A DNA stretch of 64,000 bases from Rutpela maculata (taxonomy: Eukaryota; Arthropoda; Insecta; Coleoptera; Cerambycidae): contig OW386286.2 in NCBI GenBank assembly GCA_936432065.2, forward strand, positions 5,821,208 through 5,885,207, in the 5' to 3' direction. The position numbers were made by a program, and so were the translations under genes. Below, piece after piece: positions 1 through 10,560 of this stretch. The stretch's first letter is position 1. Every line of letters begins with the position of its first letter. The notes under the pieces are model-generated. The model was not told the origin of the DNA and did not search any database. It worked only from the letters and a program-made list of their open reading frames with translations.

Positions 1-1560
1 AAGCATTACAAATATTACTGAAAATCATATGCAAGTTATGACGAACGGTAGAGCAACTATTACTTTATAATTAAACTAAATGCCAGAAGTGGCAAACGGT
101 AGCACATCTACTACTATGAACTAGGTGTACCTATACAAAATAGGACGAACGGTCCTGTTCGTTCTCTTGTCTCGGGTAAACAACCCCTAATTATTTTATT
201 TACGGTAGACGTTTTGTTGATGTACCGAATCCCTCGTTAAGAGAATATGATTCCGCTTACCTTTGGCAGTGTCTGAATACCTTTTCCGATCCTACCAGGG
301 TAGCGTAATTCTAGGTGATAGTAGCCACAGGTTGTAGATAATCTACGTGGTGGTCTAATATAACGTGACGAGATGCCCAGTATCATACACAAGAAGGTGT
401 GAAGAAGGATTCACCATCCCCTGAAGGTGAGCCAACGAGAGTCCAAGCACAAACTAACAGGCAATATTCCAAAGGCTAGACACCAAAATCTGGACTAAAA
501 GTCGAAACCAGAGTCTGAAGTAAAACTGTGTTCCACGTGAAATGTAGAAGGTGACATAAAAGTTCAAGTAAAACGTAGAATAACAGATCCAAATAAATCG
601 TAAAGAAATAGATCCAAATAAATCGTAAAGTAGCAGCCCTGCAATAAAATAAATTACCAATCTATTTCAACCTTAAGTGGGTTTCAGAGACATACCTGAG
701 ATGTGATATGGGCTAAAAGAAGCTTTGCTTTCGACAGCTTTGCTGTCGAATGGCACTCCGAAATCTTGCATTCACGTGATTCAGAAAATTGATTTAATCC
801 GGAAATCCGTAGTTTTATCTCCCTAAAAACGATACTCAAATACCAAAATGGAAATACGACTAATTTTGTCGTGCTGAATACTAAATCTCATAAATGGAGC
901 AAACTTACAATATCGCTAAAACGCGTATTCACATGACTCAATTTTCCAGCCAACCAAAAGAAAAATGGTCAAAAAGATGTGTCCCTGTCAAATCATGGGG
1001 TTCTCGTAACTTCCGTCGCGTCGGTACGTTCGGAATTTCCAATTCACGGCGTACCCTGCAAGAATAATTTTCCTAACTTTCCTAACTAACGTTTACATCC
1101 ACAAATAATATCGTAATATACTCCGGAGGCCGCCCTTTTATAAGTCCACACACCAAAAGAAAGTTTAATTAACAATACCGGGCATTATGCAAACTTTACC
1201 AAGGCGTTTTTGCAACGCGCTCTCTTAAAAAATACTCGAACGTACCTCATTCGGCTAGCTTCCTGTACCAGCAGCGCATGAAATGGCCCGAAATAAAGTA
1301 TCAGGTATCACTATTAGGCCACCCGTTATACCCGCTTTGTACCCAAAGGAGATATCTATTTGGCACCTATAATCTATACGACTATAATATTAAATAAATA
1401 AATACTTAAATCTTTTAAATAGAAAATATATTGTTTAAACATAAGATTCATTTTAACATTTTATATATTACATATATCAATGAAATTAAAATTGTTATTA
1501 TTTTGTTTTTTCTTTCTTCTTGGTTACAAATCATGTAGTAAGTTAATGTTATAGCTAACT
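1..1560. other. AT-rich sequence, no gene recognised
   Basis: No reading frame here resembles a protein I know, and no tandem array is present. The only local structure seen is the hairpin listed at 731-749. Short related words (acgaacggta, caaacggtag) recur near positions 42-180, but not regularly enough to call a repeat. Confidence 0.5.
731..749. repeat. Short perfect hairpin
   Basis: Stem TCGACAGC / GCTGTCGA with a 3-base loop. It lies just after a related word, gaagctttgcttt. It resembles the hairpin tips of the Helitron-like families elsewhere in the window, but no element body can be traced from it. Confidence 0.4.
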
Positions 1561-1689
1561 TGGGGTAAGCGAGTTGCTACAGCACCACTGTGCTCAAATA
1601 CATGATTAGTACCTAAAATTCCTGAAATTACCAAGTGTAATGTGGAAGAATTATAATGTTAATATAGAATATAAAACCAATAGAAATTT

Positions 1690-1860
1690 CGATTATGGTT
1701 CTTCTGAAGAGGGCTTCTACTACCACTGACACACGGTTTTGGTCTTGGCATTCCACATTCTACTAACTCCTACTTGAAGATCCTTGTACTTGCTCAACTT
1801 CTCTGTTTTCTTGGGGTCATTCAGGATGGGCATATCAGTTAGCGAACGTATTTCTCCTTT
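1690..1860 (-). pseudogene. C-terminal scrap of a non-LTR retrotransposon polyprotein
   Basis: On the minus strand the sequence reads DPKKTEKLSKYKDLQVGV, then SRMWNAKTK. After a one-base frame change it reads RVSVVVEALF. This matches the end of many insect LINE reverse transcriptase proteins, where a lysine-rich 'KYQDL' helix is followed by a tryptophan and a hydrophobic VVVGAL-like segment. Two in-frame stop codons follow in the original frame, so the copy is dead. No RT catalytic region is found next to it, so this is an isolated tail. The family assignment rests on these short motifs only. Confidence 0.55.
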
Positions 1861-2036
1861 TTATTATATACGACGTTGTCTGGTCGATTTGCACGAATTA
1901 TTATTATTATTCTTTATTTGAATAAAATTCGTAACTGAATTACTTTCACAGGCATATTTTAATCTACTTAGGTACCTCAAAAAATCGACGAGCCTGAAGC
2001 AATCTGCAATCTTATATGCTAATTTATATGCAACAA

Positions 2037-2180
2037 AACCGCTGCCTAAGGAATCACTACTTCCACATCCAGATTTCCTATTCAAGTCTCTTACATAGTG
2101 GGGGTAGTAGTCGGGTGGCTGATGCAAAAAATATTTTGAGGCATTTGGTTCTTGTACACACAGTTAACCAAAATTTTATT
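2037..2180 (-). mobile_element. Family 1 Helitron-like element, fragment (copy H)
   Basis: Begins with the family's terminal block AACCGCTGCC followed by ACTTCCACATCCAG, here with small changes. It then jumps to the interior block around 'atattttgaggcatttggttc'. It is truncated and internally deleted. It directly abuts the mariner fragment at 2195. Confidence 0.7.
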
Positions 2181-2194
2181 CTTTCAACCACTTT

Positions 2195-2425
2195 AATCAT
2201 TGTTTTTAACTTCATTGCAAAAGTGCTCAATTCTTGCAATCAGCTGTTCTCGTTTATTTCTTCTTTGTATTCCCCAACAAAAAATAGTCAAGGGCTGCGA
2301 GATTTGGTGATCTCGGGGGCCATGCAACGGGACCACCCCGACCAATCTACCTATTTTGATATTGTTTATTCAGACAGTTTCTGACTCCTACCAAATAATG
2401 CGGCGTAGCCCCATCATGTTAAGAC
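2195..2425 (-). pseudogene. Mariner-type transposase fragment (DDE C-terminal half)
   Basis: The minus strand reads HDGATPHYLVGVRNCLNK, then after a stop GRGGPVAWPPRSPNLAALDYF. This is the signature around the second and third catalytic acidic residues of insect transposases in the Tc1/mariner (IS630) superfamily, with 'DGAPPH' and 'RSPDL.PLDFFLWG'. Here the SPD aspartate is N (SPNL), and a stop codon interrupts the frame, so the copy is inactive. It is only about 75 codons long; complete members run to roughly 350 residues. It resembles the transposase remnant at 39908-40617. Confidence 0.8.
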
Positions 2426-2429
2426 CACA

Positions 2430-3565
2430 TTCATCTTGTGTTTATATTATTTAATAAATTTGGTAGGATATTTTGTAAAAAAATCGGCAGCTACTGGAAG
2501 CGGCTGGAACCTCCCCACCCAGTGAATCTTTGAAGCCGAACAGAGCACTAAATAATATGAACGATCTAATTTAATTATATTTATTAACTCGAGATATTTT
2601 TTTCATATTAAATCAGAAAAAAAGTTTTGCGTTCGGTGAGATTTGGACCTAAGAACTTGTGTGTTAAATTTATAGTTTGCACAACATTAATGTTTTATTC
2701 AATGTTTTAATACAATTATATGCTTCATCAGATCCTAGCCTGGAGCCAGCAGACAACCACGATGAACACCGCCGGATATGAGGCTGGACGTGGTAGGTCC
2801 GGTTTGGCTTGGAGAAAAATAGAAAAGTAGCTCCTGTCTTCTGAAGGCAGGCTTAAAAACTAGGTTAAAATTACAATGTGTCCACATGGACCTAAAATTA
2901 ATATAAAAATAAACACAACACTATAAAAACGTTCGTAGGCAAGAGCACTTAATAATTTTGATTGTTGATACGGGAAACAACTAAACGAAAAAACCTGTTC
3001 GTTGGTAATGGGATGGATGGCAGGGATGGCCATCTTTGGAAAAAACCATATGACTCTTGGTGGACAGCTTCTCTGCCAGATGTGGCCAGGGTAGTGTTCA
3101 TGGTGGATCGTTTAAGTTTGAGTTGGTATATTTTGTTTTATCTTTTGGCCTCGACCGATTTTTCACTAAATCGATCGGGGAAGTGATATAGCTGTCAAAT
3201 TTTTGGTTCCAATGTTTCTCTGAGGAATTTGGTTTTTGAAAAATGTTTAGGTTAGTACCAATGTCTTAAATTGTTTTTGGGTTATGTAGCACTATTTTTA
3301 GGTTATGTTGCCGAAAGAATGTCCGGCGGGATGCCGGAAGTAGCGGAAATAGTTTTTAAAATATAATGTCACTGTCACTTTTAAAGTTTTATTGGAAAAA
3401 CTCATCGAAAGCGTACCGGTAGGATTGCTTACACTTGTAGGGCTTGTGAGCGGTTCAGGAAGGCCGCTTTATAAACGTCGAAAAAACTTGTAATCTCTCG
3501 CTGCACTTGACACGTCAAAAATACTCAGCATACAGTCTGCAGGCTTTAACACACTAGCAGAGAAC
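2430..3565. other. No gene recognised
   Basis: About 1.1 kb with mixed composition. A weak inverted similarity exists between about 2733-2770 and about 3060-3110, sharing a GTGTTCATNGTGG core, but no element can be delimited. A 74-codon open frame at 2962-3186 has no recognisable motif. Confidence 0.4.
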
Positions 3566-3630
3566 TTATACCACAAATGGACCCATAGAATTTTTTGGGA
3601 ATTTTCCTTTGAGTCCATTTAATAAAATTT

Positions 3631-3873
3631 GACATTTTTCTGAAAATTTGACATTTTTCTGAAAAGTGACATTTCTCCGAAAATTTGACATTTTTCTGAA
3701 AGGTGACATGTCTTCGAAGATATGACGTTTTTTCGAAAATTTGACATTTTCCTGAATTTCTAACATTTCTCTAAAAAGTGACATTTCCCTGAAAACTTGA
3801 CATTTTTTCGATAATTTGACATTTTTCTGAAAAGTGACATTTCTCCGAAAATTTGACATTTTTTGGAAATTAA
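3631..3873. repeat. 18-19 bp minisatellite, about 13 units
   Basis: The word GACATTT recurs every 18-19 bases (3631, 3650, 3668, 3687, 3705 and on to 3855). Units alternate loosely between an 'aaaatttgacatttttctg' and an 'aaaagtgacatttctccg' type, giving a ~37 bp dimer in places. The array lacks stop codons in some minus frames, which creates spurious open frames. Confidence 0.9.
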
Positions 3874-3919
3874 AAAAAAATTTTCGTGACTCGTCTTGTA
3901 CAAATATTTTTTTGATATC

Positions 3920-4600
3920 ATCATCAGTTCGCCTGTTATAAGAATTTTATTTTTTGATGTCATCAGAACGTAGGTGTATTTTTAATTCACTCGTATTCCA
4001 TCCATCTATAATATTTCCACCTACGTTTCAAACCTTAATTGGATGTTTCCAATTGTTAAATCGATATCTACATCAGTTCGTTGTAAGAATTTTTCTTATT
4101 TGTGATGTCATGTGACGTAGGAGTATTATCAATTCACTTGCATTCCGTCTGTTTACAATATTTCCACCCTCGTTTCAAATTTTATTTGGATGTTTCCAAT
4201 CGTTAAGTCGATATTTGTACCAGTTCACCTGTTGTAAGAATTTTTCTTCTTTGTGGCGTCATTTAGACGTAGGTGTATTATTAATTCACTTTTATTCCGT
4301 CCATTTACAATATTTCTACCTACGTTTCAAATTTAAATTCGATACCTCCAACCGTTAAGTCGATATTCGTCTGCTCTTATTTGTGTTGTTATGTGACGTA
4401 GGTGTATTTTTAATTCACTAGTATTCCGTCCATCTACAATATTTTCACCTAAGTGTCAAACTTTAATTGGATGTTTCCAATAGTTAAGTCTATATATCTG
4501 CACCAGTTTGTAAGAATTGTTCTCATTTGTGACGTCATGTGGACGTAGGTGTATTATTAATTCACTTTTATTCCGTCCGTCTACAATATTTCCACCCACA
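3920..4600. repeat. Tandem array of a ~150 bp unit, about 4.5 copies
   Basis: The motif ACGTAGGNGTATT recurs at about 3967, 4115, 4267, 4396 and 4543, so unit spacing is 129-152 bp. Each unit also holds 'ttccgtccatctacaatatt' and 'ggatgtttccaa' blocks. The array ends where mariner-like sequence starts at about 4600. Confidence 0.85.
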
Positions 4601-4669
4601 TTTCATCCCACACCACACATTTACAGAAATTCTATGTTCGGAATTCTTTTTGGATTATTGTATAGGGAT

Positions 4670-5000
4670 TTTCTTGACTCCAGACTCCAGATATGAAAAT
4701 TTCGAGTATTATTTATACCATCACGGGTAAATTGAGATTCATCGGTAAACAATACATAGTTCGTCTATGGGATAAAATCCAGCGGCAAAAATTAACCGAA
4801 ATACTTCATCACCTGGCATCAATCGTTGTACAATTTGCACATGATAAGGAGGCTTTTGTTCGCCTTTAATAGTTCTTCAAACTCTGGTTTAAAGAATATT
4901 TAATTATTGAGCAATTCTTCTTGTACTGATTTTTGAGTTCTGGTCAACCATATTTAAAATCAAATCTTTTCCTTGCCGGGTCTATCTAATAGGACGTTCT
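4670..5000 (-). pseudogene. Mariner-type transposase fragment (HTH and first catalytic Asp)
   Basis: On the minus strand, running downward from 5000, the frame reads NMVDQNSKISTRRIAQ (helix-turn-helix region). It continues with PYHVQIVQRLMPGDE and, after a frameshift, NYVLFTDESQFTRDG followed by NTRNFHIWS. 'FTDE' holds the first catalytic aspartate of the DDE triad, and the PYH.Q..Q.L block is the conserved linker before it. Several stops and at least one frameshift make it a pseudogene. It is the same broad family as the fragments at 2195-2425 and 39908-40617, and covers the half missing from the former. Whether these derive from one original insertion cannot be told here. Confidence 0.8.
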
Positions 5001-5164
5001 ATTTTCTTGATTGAGGGAACGTTTCCAGTTTCAGAAAGATGTTTAAACATTCTATAAAATGTTATATAATCTGGTACACGTTGATTCCCAAATCGACGTC
5101 TTCATTCCTTTTCAGCAGCTTTTGCATTGCTATTGCAATATCCATATACAAAAAAAATTGCATA

Positions 5165-5875
5165 TTACTTCCACGTCCAGTGGAAGTATAGTAACGACAA
5201 ACAAATTTTTAAAAATTTTTATTGTTCAAATAGGCTTAGAATATCACGAAACGTCGAGATTTTAAGTTTGAACGAAAAAAAAATTTCTGTCTGTCGGTCC
5301 GTCGGTCTGTCTGTTGGTCTGTCTGTCTGTAACTTTTTTTGTGCGCACGTTTACTCTGGAACCGTTTAAGATATTGACTTGAAATTTGGCACACATATGT
5401 ACTTTAACGAGATTTAGAACTAGATTATATTTTCATCTTGTTCCGTCGAAGGGTTGGGGGGTAAATTGGGGTAAATTTGGGGAAAATAGGTAAATCAAGC
5501 AGGTAAGAGTCCATAAAATTGGTATTTAGTATATACAAGAGAAGCTAAGGTCCCAAAAAAAGTTTTGGCATTAGCCACCCCCATTACCCCATTATTAAAG
5601 GTGATGAAAAAAAAATTGTGATTTAGTGTGTGTACAAGAACCAGAAACCTCAAAATATTTTTTTACTTCATCCACCCCCACTACCACCCCCCATCACCAC
5701 CCCCACCCCGCTACCGATGTGGGGTATCGTTTTATGGGTTTTTGGGGTAGAGGATTTCAAATATTATATTATTAAAGTTCCATAAACAATTATTTCCACA
5801 TACAAATTTTTTGCGTTGTGAGTGACTTGTATAAAAAATTTGGATGTGGAAGTAGTGATTCCTTGGGCAGCGGTT
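5165..5875 (+). mobile_element. Family 1 Helitron-like element (HINE/DINE-type), copy A
   Basis: Full-length-looking 711 bp copy. It starts TTACTTCCAC with a small palindrome (ACTTCCAC / GTGGAAGT). It carries a GTCT-type tetranucleotide microsatellite at about 5289-5332, conserved blocks including 'gatattgacttgaaattt', and a C-rich stretch near 5680-5715. It ends CTGGATGTGGAAGT-type sequence followed by CAGCGGTT. It has no coding capacity. The layout of inverted terminal motif, terminal hairpin, GTCT microsatellite and no target duplication fits Helentron-associated (DINE-1-like) non-autonomous elements. That class is inferred from structure. Confidence 0.75.
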
Positions 5876-6649
5876 TCTCTACTCGTGTATGAAAACGGTA
5901 TGATTTAGAATTATTACAAGACAATATTGTAACCAGTAGAAGCAACAGTGGTGACGGCACTCCTTAATTAAGATATAGATAACTGATTTTGACAAGTACC
6001 TACTTTATTGTAAAACTAGCCGTCATTCTTAAAACAAGTTTAATGGCAAGAGCAGATGATTGTGACAGTTAATTACTCTTGCAATGAAATTAAAAATGAA
6101 TTAGATTAATAGAGTAGTATAAGCCATATAACAATACTAAGAAAATATACTGAATTTGACGTCATGGTCACTTTGAAATAGGTGATTAAAAAATTACATT
6201 TACTTTAAATTGTCTAATTAAAAATACAAATTGAAGTTTATCCTCATAATGGGACCTCCAGCGAGTACAGTAATATGTTACTAATACCTGGAGTGACTTT
6301 TCTCTCTCAATTTCTGAATAAAAGAAAAAAAATTTAAAACTCAACAATTTAATTTTTTTATTTAAACAATTGAATGGTGCCAAAATATTTTTATATTTTT
6401 TTGTGAGATTTTGTTCCTTTCTAGATGCAAATTAATATTTCAATATCAAAAACTTGATAGACAGTATACATAGTGTTATTTTCTAGAAATAATTTAAAAA
6501 TATTTTTATTCTAGGTCCAGCTCTGATATTTTATTATGATTCCAGGAAATTGATGGTAAATGACTACTGTAACCAAAATCAAAAATCGTTCCTTCTCAGA
6601 GTTCGATGCTCTGCTACAACCTTCCAACGATGAAGATACTGCTTAAGTA
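5876..6649. other. No gene recognised
   Basis: AT-rich sequence between a family 1 element and the duplicated segment. No motif, array or credible reading frame is seen. Confidence 0.45.
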
Positions 6650-7013
6650 AACTAATTTAAGATTTTCATCTATACATTTAATAAAACAGTAAAGAATGAA
6701 GTATCCGTATATTGGGACTAGGGAAGAGGACAATTAATAAGCTACAGAACAACAAGGTAGCTATTTTATTATTCTTTATATTGATTATATCCTCGATATA
6801 TATTTAAATAACAATTTGAAAAAAAAAAAAAAAAACGAAGCAGCGATTGATCAACAGCACAGCACCACTTCGAATCAGGGGATGAATTCTCCAATGGCGA
6901 ATATGAAAACAGAAATATCTAAGAAATACCCTACATAGAATAAATGTATGGTCACTTGGTATATATTTGCAATCAATAATAATGCTTGGCAATTTTTCTT
7001 TTACATTTTCAAA

Positions 7014-7700
7014 AACCGCTGCCCAAGGAATCACTACTTCCACATCCAGATTCTCTATCCAAGTCACTCACAACGAAAAAACTTTGTATGTGGAAATAAT
7101 TGTTTATGGAACTTTAATAATATAATATTTGAAATCCTCTACCCCAAAAACCTATGAAACGATACCCCACATCGGTAGTTAGGTGGGGGTGGTGATAGGG
7201 GGGTGGTAGTGGGTAGGGGATGTGGATGAAGTAAAAAAATATTTTGAGGTTTCTGGTTCATGTACAAACACTAAATCACAATTTTTTTCATCCCCTTTAA
7301 TAAGGGGGTGGGGGCAGTAATGGGCGTGGCTAATGCCAAAAATTTTTTTGTGACCTTAGCTTCTCTTGTATATACTAAATACCAATTTTATGGACTCTTA
7401 CCTGCTTGATTTACCCATTTAAAACAAATTTACCCCAATTTACCCCTCGTCGGAACAACATGAAAATATAATCTAGTTCCAGATCTCGTTAAAGTACATA
7501 CGTGTACCAAATTTCAAGTCAATATCTTAAACGGTTCCAGAGTAAACGTGCGCATAAAAAAAGTTACAGACAGACAGAAAATTTTTTTTCGCTCAAACTT
7601 AAAATCTCGACGTTTCATGACATTTTAAGCCTATTTGAACAATACAAATTTTTAAAAAATTTTTTTGTCGTTACTATACTTCCACTGGATGTGGAAGTAA
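7014..7700 (-). mobile_element. Family 1 Helitron-like element, copy B
   Basis: 687 bp, opposite in orientation to copy A, from AACCGCTGCC to GTGGAAGTAA. The paralogous empty site is preserved in copy 2 of the duplication at about 13400. There, five A residues stand where the element is inserted, so the insertion occurred between A residues with no clear target duplication, as expected for Helitron relatives. Confidence 0.85.
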
Positions 7701-8382
7701 AATTTAGTGGTCGATGTCGCCACTAGGGTAGGTCTGCCAGGTCGTTACTTTCTTGTTTAATTATTATTATTAAATCATCAATCAATCATCAAAACACCTT
7801 GATTGACCACTAGCTCTTAAACATACTTTGTAGGAAATTTGAAGAAAATCAGTCTGGACCTGTTTAACACAGAAAAATGCAGGATACTTTGTTTACATTT
7901 ATATGGGATAATAGAAAATACACATAAAACAAATTATGTGAAATATAACGACAATATTTATTAAACCCATTAAAAGCTGCTAAAACCCATCTATGCGAGC
8001 GGTGTTATATGCCACCACCTAGCCATTCCCGGTAGAGTGACAAATGGGAGGTCTGTGCCATCGACTGAAGTAATTCACCACCACGCTCGCTTCCCACATT
8101 CACATTTATAAGCTCAAAATCCATTCTAAATTCTTTCAGCGGGTAAGACCAACTGTAGATATGGGTAAACCATCGGAAAGAATCAGTTACATTAATGGAA
8201 GAGCAATTTAATGGAAAATTGATTTTCAAATTAAAAAAAATAAGATAGAAAGGCTAACTATATGGAATTTGTGGCTTCAGTAGCGATCAGTTTACTGATC
8301 AACTGAAAAGAATAGTAAAGTTAAAGTTGGTGACCATAACATCTAATAGCTATTCAATATTCAACAACTAGTTTGTAAAATA

Positions 8383-8515
8383 TACAGGGTGATTCGTGAG
8401 GAGAGGGTCTTACTTTACCAAAAGATAGAGAACATTGAGGTGATCTTAAATCCCCACATAGTAATAGCTTAAGCGGCCCTGTTTTCGAAATACAGGGTGT
8501 TTTATATTTTTTGGA
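8383..8515. mobile_element. Possible mariner-type terminal remnant
   Basis: Contains ATACAGGGTGATTCGTGAG and, about 110 bp later, ATACAGGGTGTTTTATA. TATACAGGGTG-type tips are typical of insect mariner-class elements. No transposase is attached. The same block occurs in duplicate copy 2 at about 14085-14215. Confidence 0.4.
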
Positions 8516-9375
8516 AGAATTTTCTTTTCACCATATAGGTGTAATGCGTAAACGGGATCCAATGAAATTTTTTAGTTTGGTTACAGTAGTCATCTTGCCA
8601 ATTACCCGTATAACCAAGCGATACAGGTTTCTGTGACTATATTAATTTGATAAATGTTCTATAAAGATTTGTCGATAAAGATTTCAACTGTATAGAATAT
8701 TTATTGTATAACTAAATATTTCCTATACAGGTATATTCTGTATTTGATCTGTACAGTGATTATAAAGTATTATCTTTATATGCTTTCCTATATAGAATAT
8801 ATGATTTACATATATACCACATATAAAGTATCGTTATATTATATCGACAACTCATCTATATAGATCCAGTAAAGTTCTCCGGTAAAAACATTTCCTGTTT
8901 TCGAGCATGTAGTACTACTTTATTAAATCTATATGTCATCTATACGAATGGCTATGGCCTATGGGTATTCTAAACAGTTATTGAATCTTTACGTAATCGA
9001 TATGTACCGAAATTTCTGCATTTATAGCACACATGAAGTGTCATTATTTGTAGGTTAGATAAAATATAAAATGCACCAGTATAGATCGTGTCCTGCTAGT
9101 TCTAAAAGATTCGTCAGTTCTCTGTTCGGATTATTTTGGTTTTATTTCCAGAAGATAATACCGGTTCACCTGTGATATAACATTGTGCACAATAAAACTA
9201 GTGGAAGCAATATAAGTACACCTACTCTTCGCCGATTTACTGAGCTTTACACATTTTATAGGATACTCTTCACAGTTTTCTTGTAAATAATATTAGTTTT
9301 TGGACATTCTAAATTTTGTGATACCAACTTCGTTGTTAAAAAAACTATATGAAAAAAAAAAAATGAAAAAAAAGA

Positions 9376-9436
9376 CGCCCTCTCAGGGATTTGAACAAGA
9401 GACTTTTGGATTGCCTTTAGCCATTCGACCATCGAC
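9376..9436 (-). other. tRNA-like module (pol III A and B box) in family 2 element
   Basis: The minus strand reads ATGGTCGAATGGCTAAAGG (A-box-like), CAATCCAAAAG, then TTGTTCAAATCC (B-box-like). It resembles a worn tRNA head of the kind found in SINEs. Acceptor stems do not pair, so it is not a functional tRNA. Equivalent modules lie at 16431-16484, 18975-19035 and, split, at 20397-20435 plus 21037-21080. Confidence 0.6.
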
Positions 9437-9560
9437 ATCGCTACAAAAGTTGAATGTCTATTTAAGTACAAGTGACAAAAAATAAGGAAATATATTTTTT
9501 TAATTTAAATGATTAATAACTCAAAGATTCAGTGGTGGAAGCCGTTACTTTGTGACAGTC

Positions 9561-9786
9561 AATCATGACGATATATTAAAACACTTTACTTTGTTTCTAT
9601 CACTAATTTATTATAACTTGAACGTTACTGCAGTTTCGATACTTAACGTACCATTATCAAACGTATGATTCAAATGAATCATACGTTTGATAATGGTACG
9701 TTAAGTATCGAAACTGCAGTAACGTTCAAGTTATAATAAATTAGTGATAGAAACAAAGTAAAGTGTTTTAATATATCGTCATGATT
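9561..9786. repeat. Perfect 226 bp palindrome
   Basis: Two 112-base arms (9561-9672 and 9675-9786) are exact reverse complements around a 2-base spacer (AA). The palindrome sits inside an extra segment absent from the paralogous site near 16563. Including the 47 bases before the palindrome, the extra segment appears bounded by ATGATTAATAACT on both sides, a possible 13 bp target duplication. It has no coding content. Confidence 0.95.
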
Positions 9787-10092
9787 AATAACTGTTTTAT
9801 TTACTGATTAAATTTTTTCAAAAACATTTCCTTAACAAATTCTAATAAATAGGTCCACAAAAAAGTCTTGTTCTAAGGTTCCACCTAACCTTTTTGAAGT
9901 ATTTTAATGCGCTGAAGTTAATTTTGGACATAAATTTCTATCGTGTCAGTTTCCTTCTGCCACCCCTAGAGATAAAAGAGTGCTGCTAATTGTATTTTCT
10001 TCAGGAATTTCATTATCTGCAGAATAATCAGCAGTATACCTTCCTATATACGTAAACATATTAATACAAGCGAGATCCGTTCGACAGCACAG

Positions 10093-10173
10093 GGTCTGCT
10101 AGCCGAACGTGTTAAGCCGCACAGCAAGAGTTGTCAAGTCAAGATCCGCGTGGGTTCGACTCCCGCCCGCCGC
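10093..10173 (+). other. tRNA-derived sequence with A and B boxes
   Basis: Contains TAGCCGAACGTGTTAAGCCG, like the D-arm/A box of a serine- or leucine-type tRNA, and GTGGGTTCGACTCCCGC, a perfect T-arm with B box. The 3' acceptor side (CCGCCGC) has no complementary 5' side, so it is a pseudogene or SINE head. The identical sequence recurs at 16885-16965 as part of the duplication. Confidence 0.65.
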
Positions 10174-10560
10174 ATTCAACAATGTAAGGTAAAGTAACCA
10201 TAATGTTTCATAAAATTAATTAGGACAGTAAAAATAATATAAATAATGTATCCCATAAAGCTGTGAAAGAAGTACGTCTAGAACAAAAAAAATGTTTTTA
10301 TTTGCAACAGCCTATGTAGCGTATATAGGTATAGTTGACCTGTATTGTTACGATAGCGATTCGATAAATCGACCTATACTCAAAATATATCGTGGCGATA
10401 GCGGATCGATAAATACCATCTTTATTCTACCTAAATCCATAATGTATTTAAACCCGTATCGTCGCTGTACCCAAAGAATACAGACTATCTTTATCGAGTA
10501 AAGATTTTAATATAGAACCGATACAGGTTATATACTGTCTGGTTATACGGGTAAACTACT

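Larger units (their letters stand above)
9223..9850 (+). mobile_element. Family 2 element (tRNA-like module), copy in duplication 1
   Basis: Starts TACTCTTCGCC, has a second GGATACTCTTCAC block, an A-rich tract at 9350-9375, the minus-strand tRNA-like module, then the block 'aaatatatttttttaattt'. It resumes after the palindrome insert with 'attttttcaaaaaca'. The same order is seen at 16275-16640 and 18955-19504, and in reverse at 19891-21244. The microsatellite half is missing here. Confidence 0.6.
6650..10560. repeat. Segmental duplication, copy 1
   Basis: Matches 12810-17353 almost base for base in the same orientation. The homology begins at 'aact.atttaagattttc' and stops sharply after GGGTAAACTACT. 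Copy 1 alone contains a family 1 element (7014-7700) and the palindrome insert (about 9525-9786). By eye the shared parts differ by roughly one base in 50-100, so the duplication is fairly recent. It may be one large non-autonomous element or a true segmental duplication. An inverted TTACCCGTATAACCA motif lies at about 8602 and 10540, and may mark the ends of a ~1.95 kb inner element. Confidence 0.9.

Noticed and set aside
2733..3110. Possible inverted repeat sharing GTGTTCATNGTGG
   Set aside because: Similarity is short and patchy; no element ends or target duplications could be set.
8005..8229. 74-codon minus frame conserved at 13708-13932 with one residue changed
   Set aside because: The conservation extends over the whole duplicated segment and is no stronger in the frame than outside it. 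There is no known motif.
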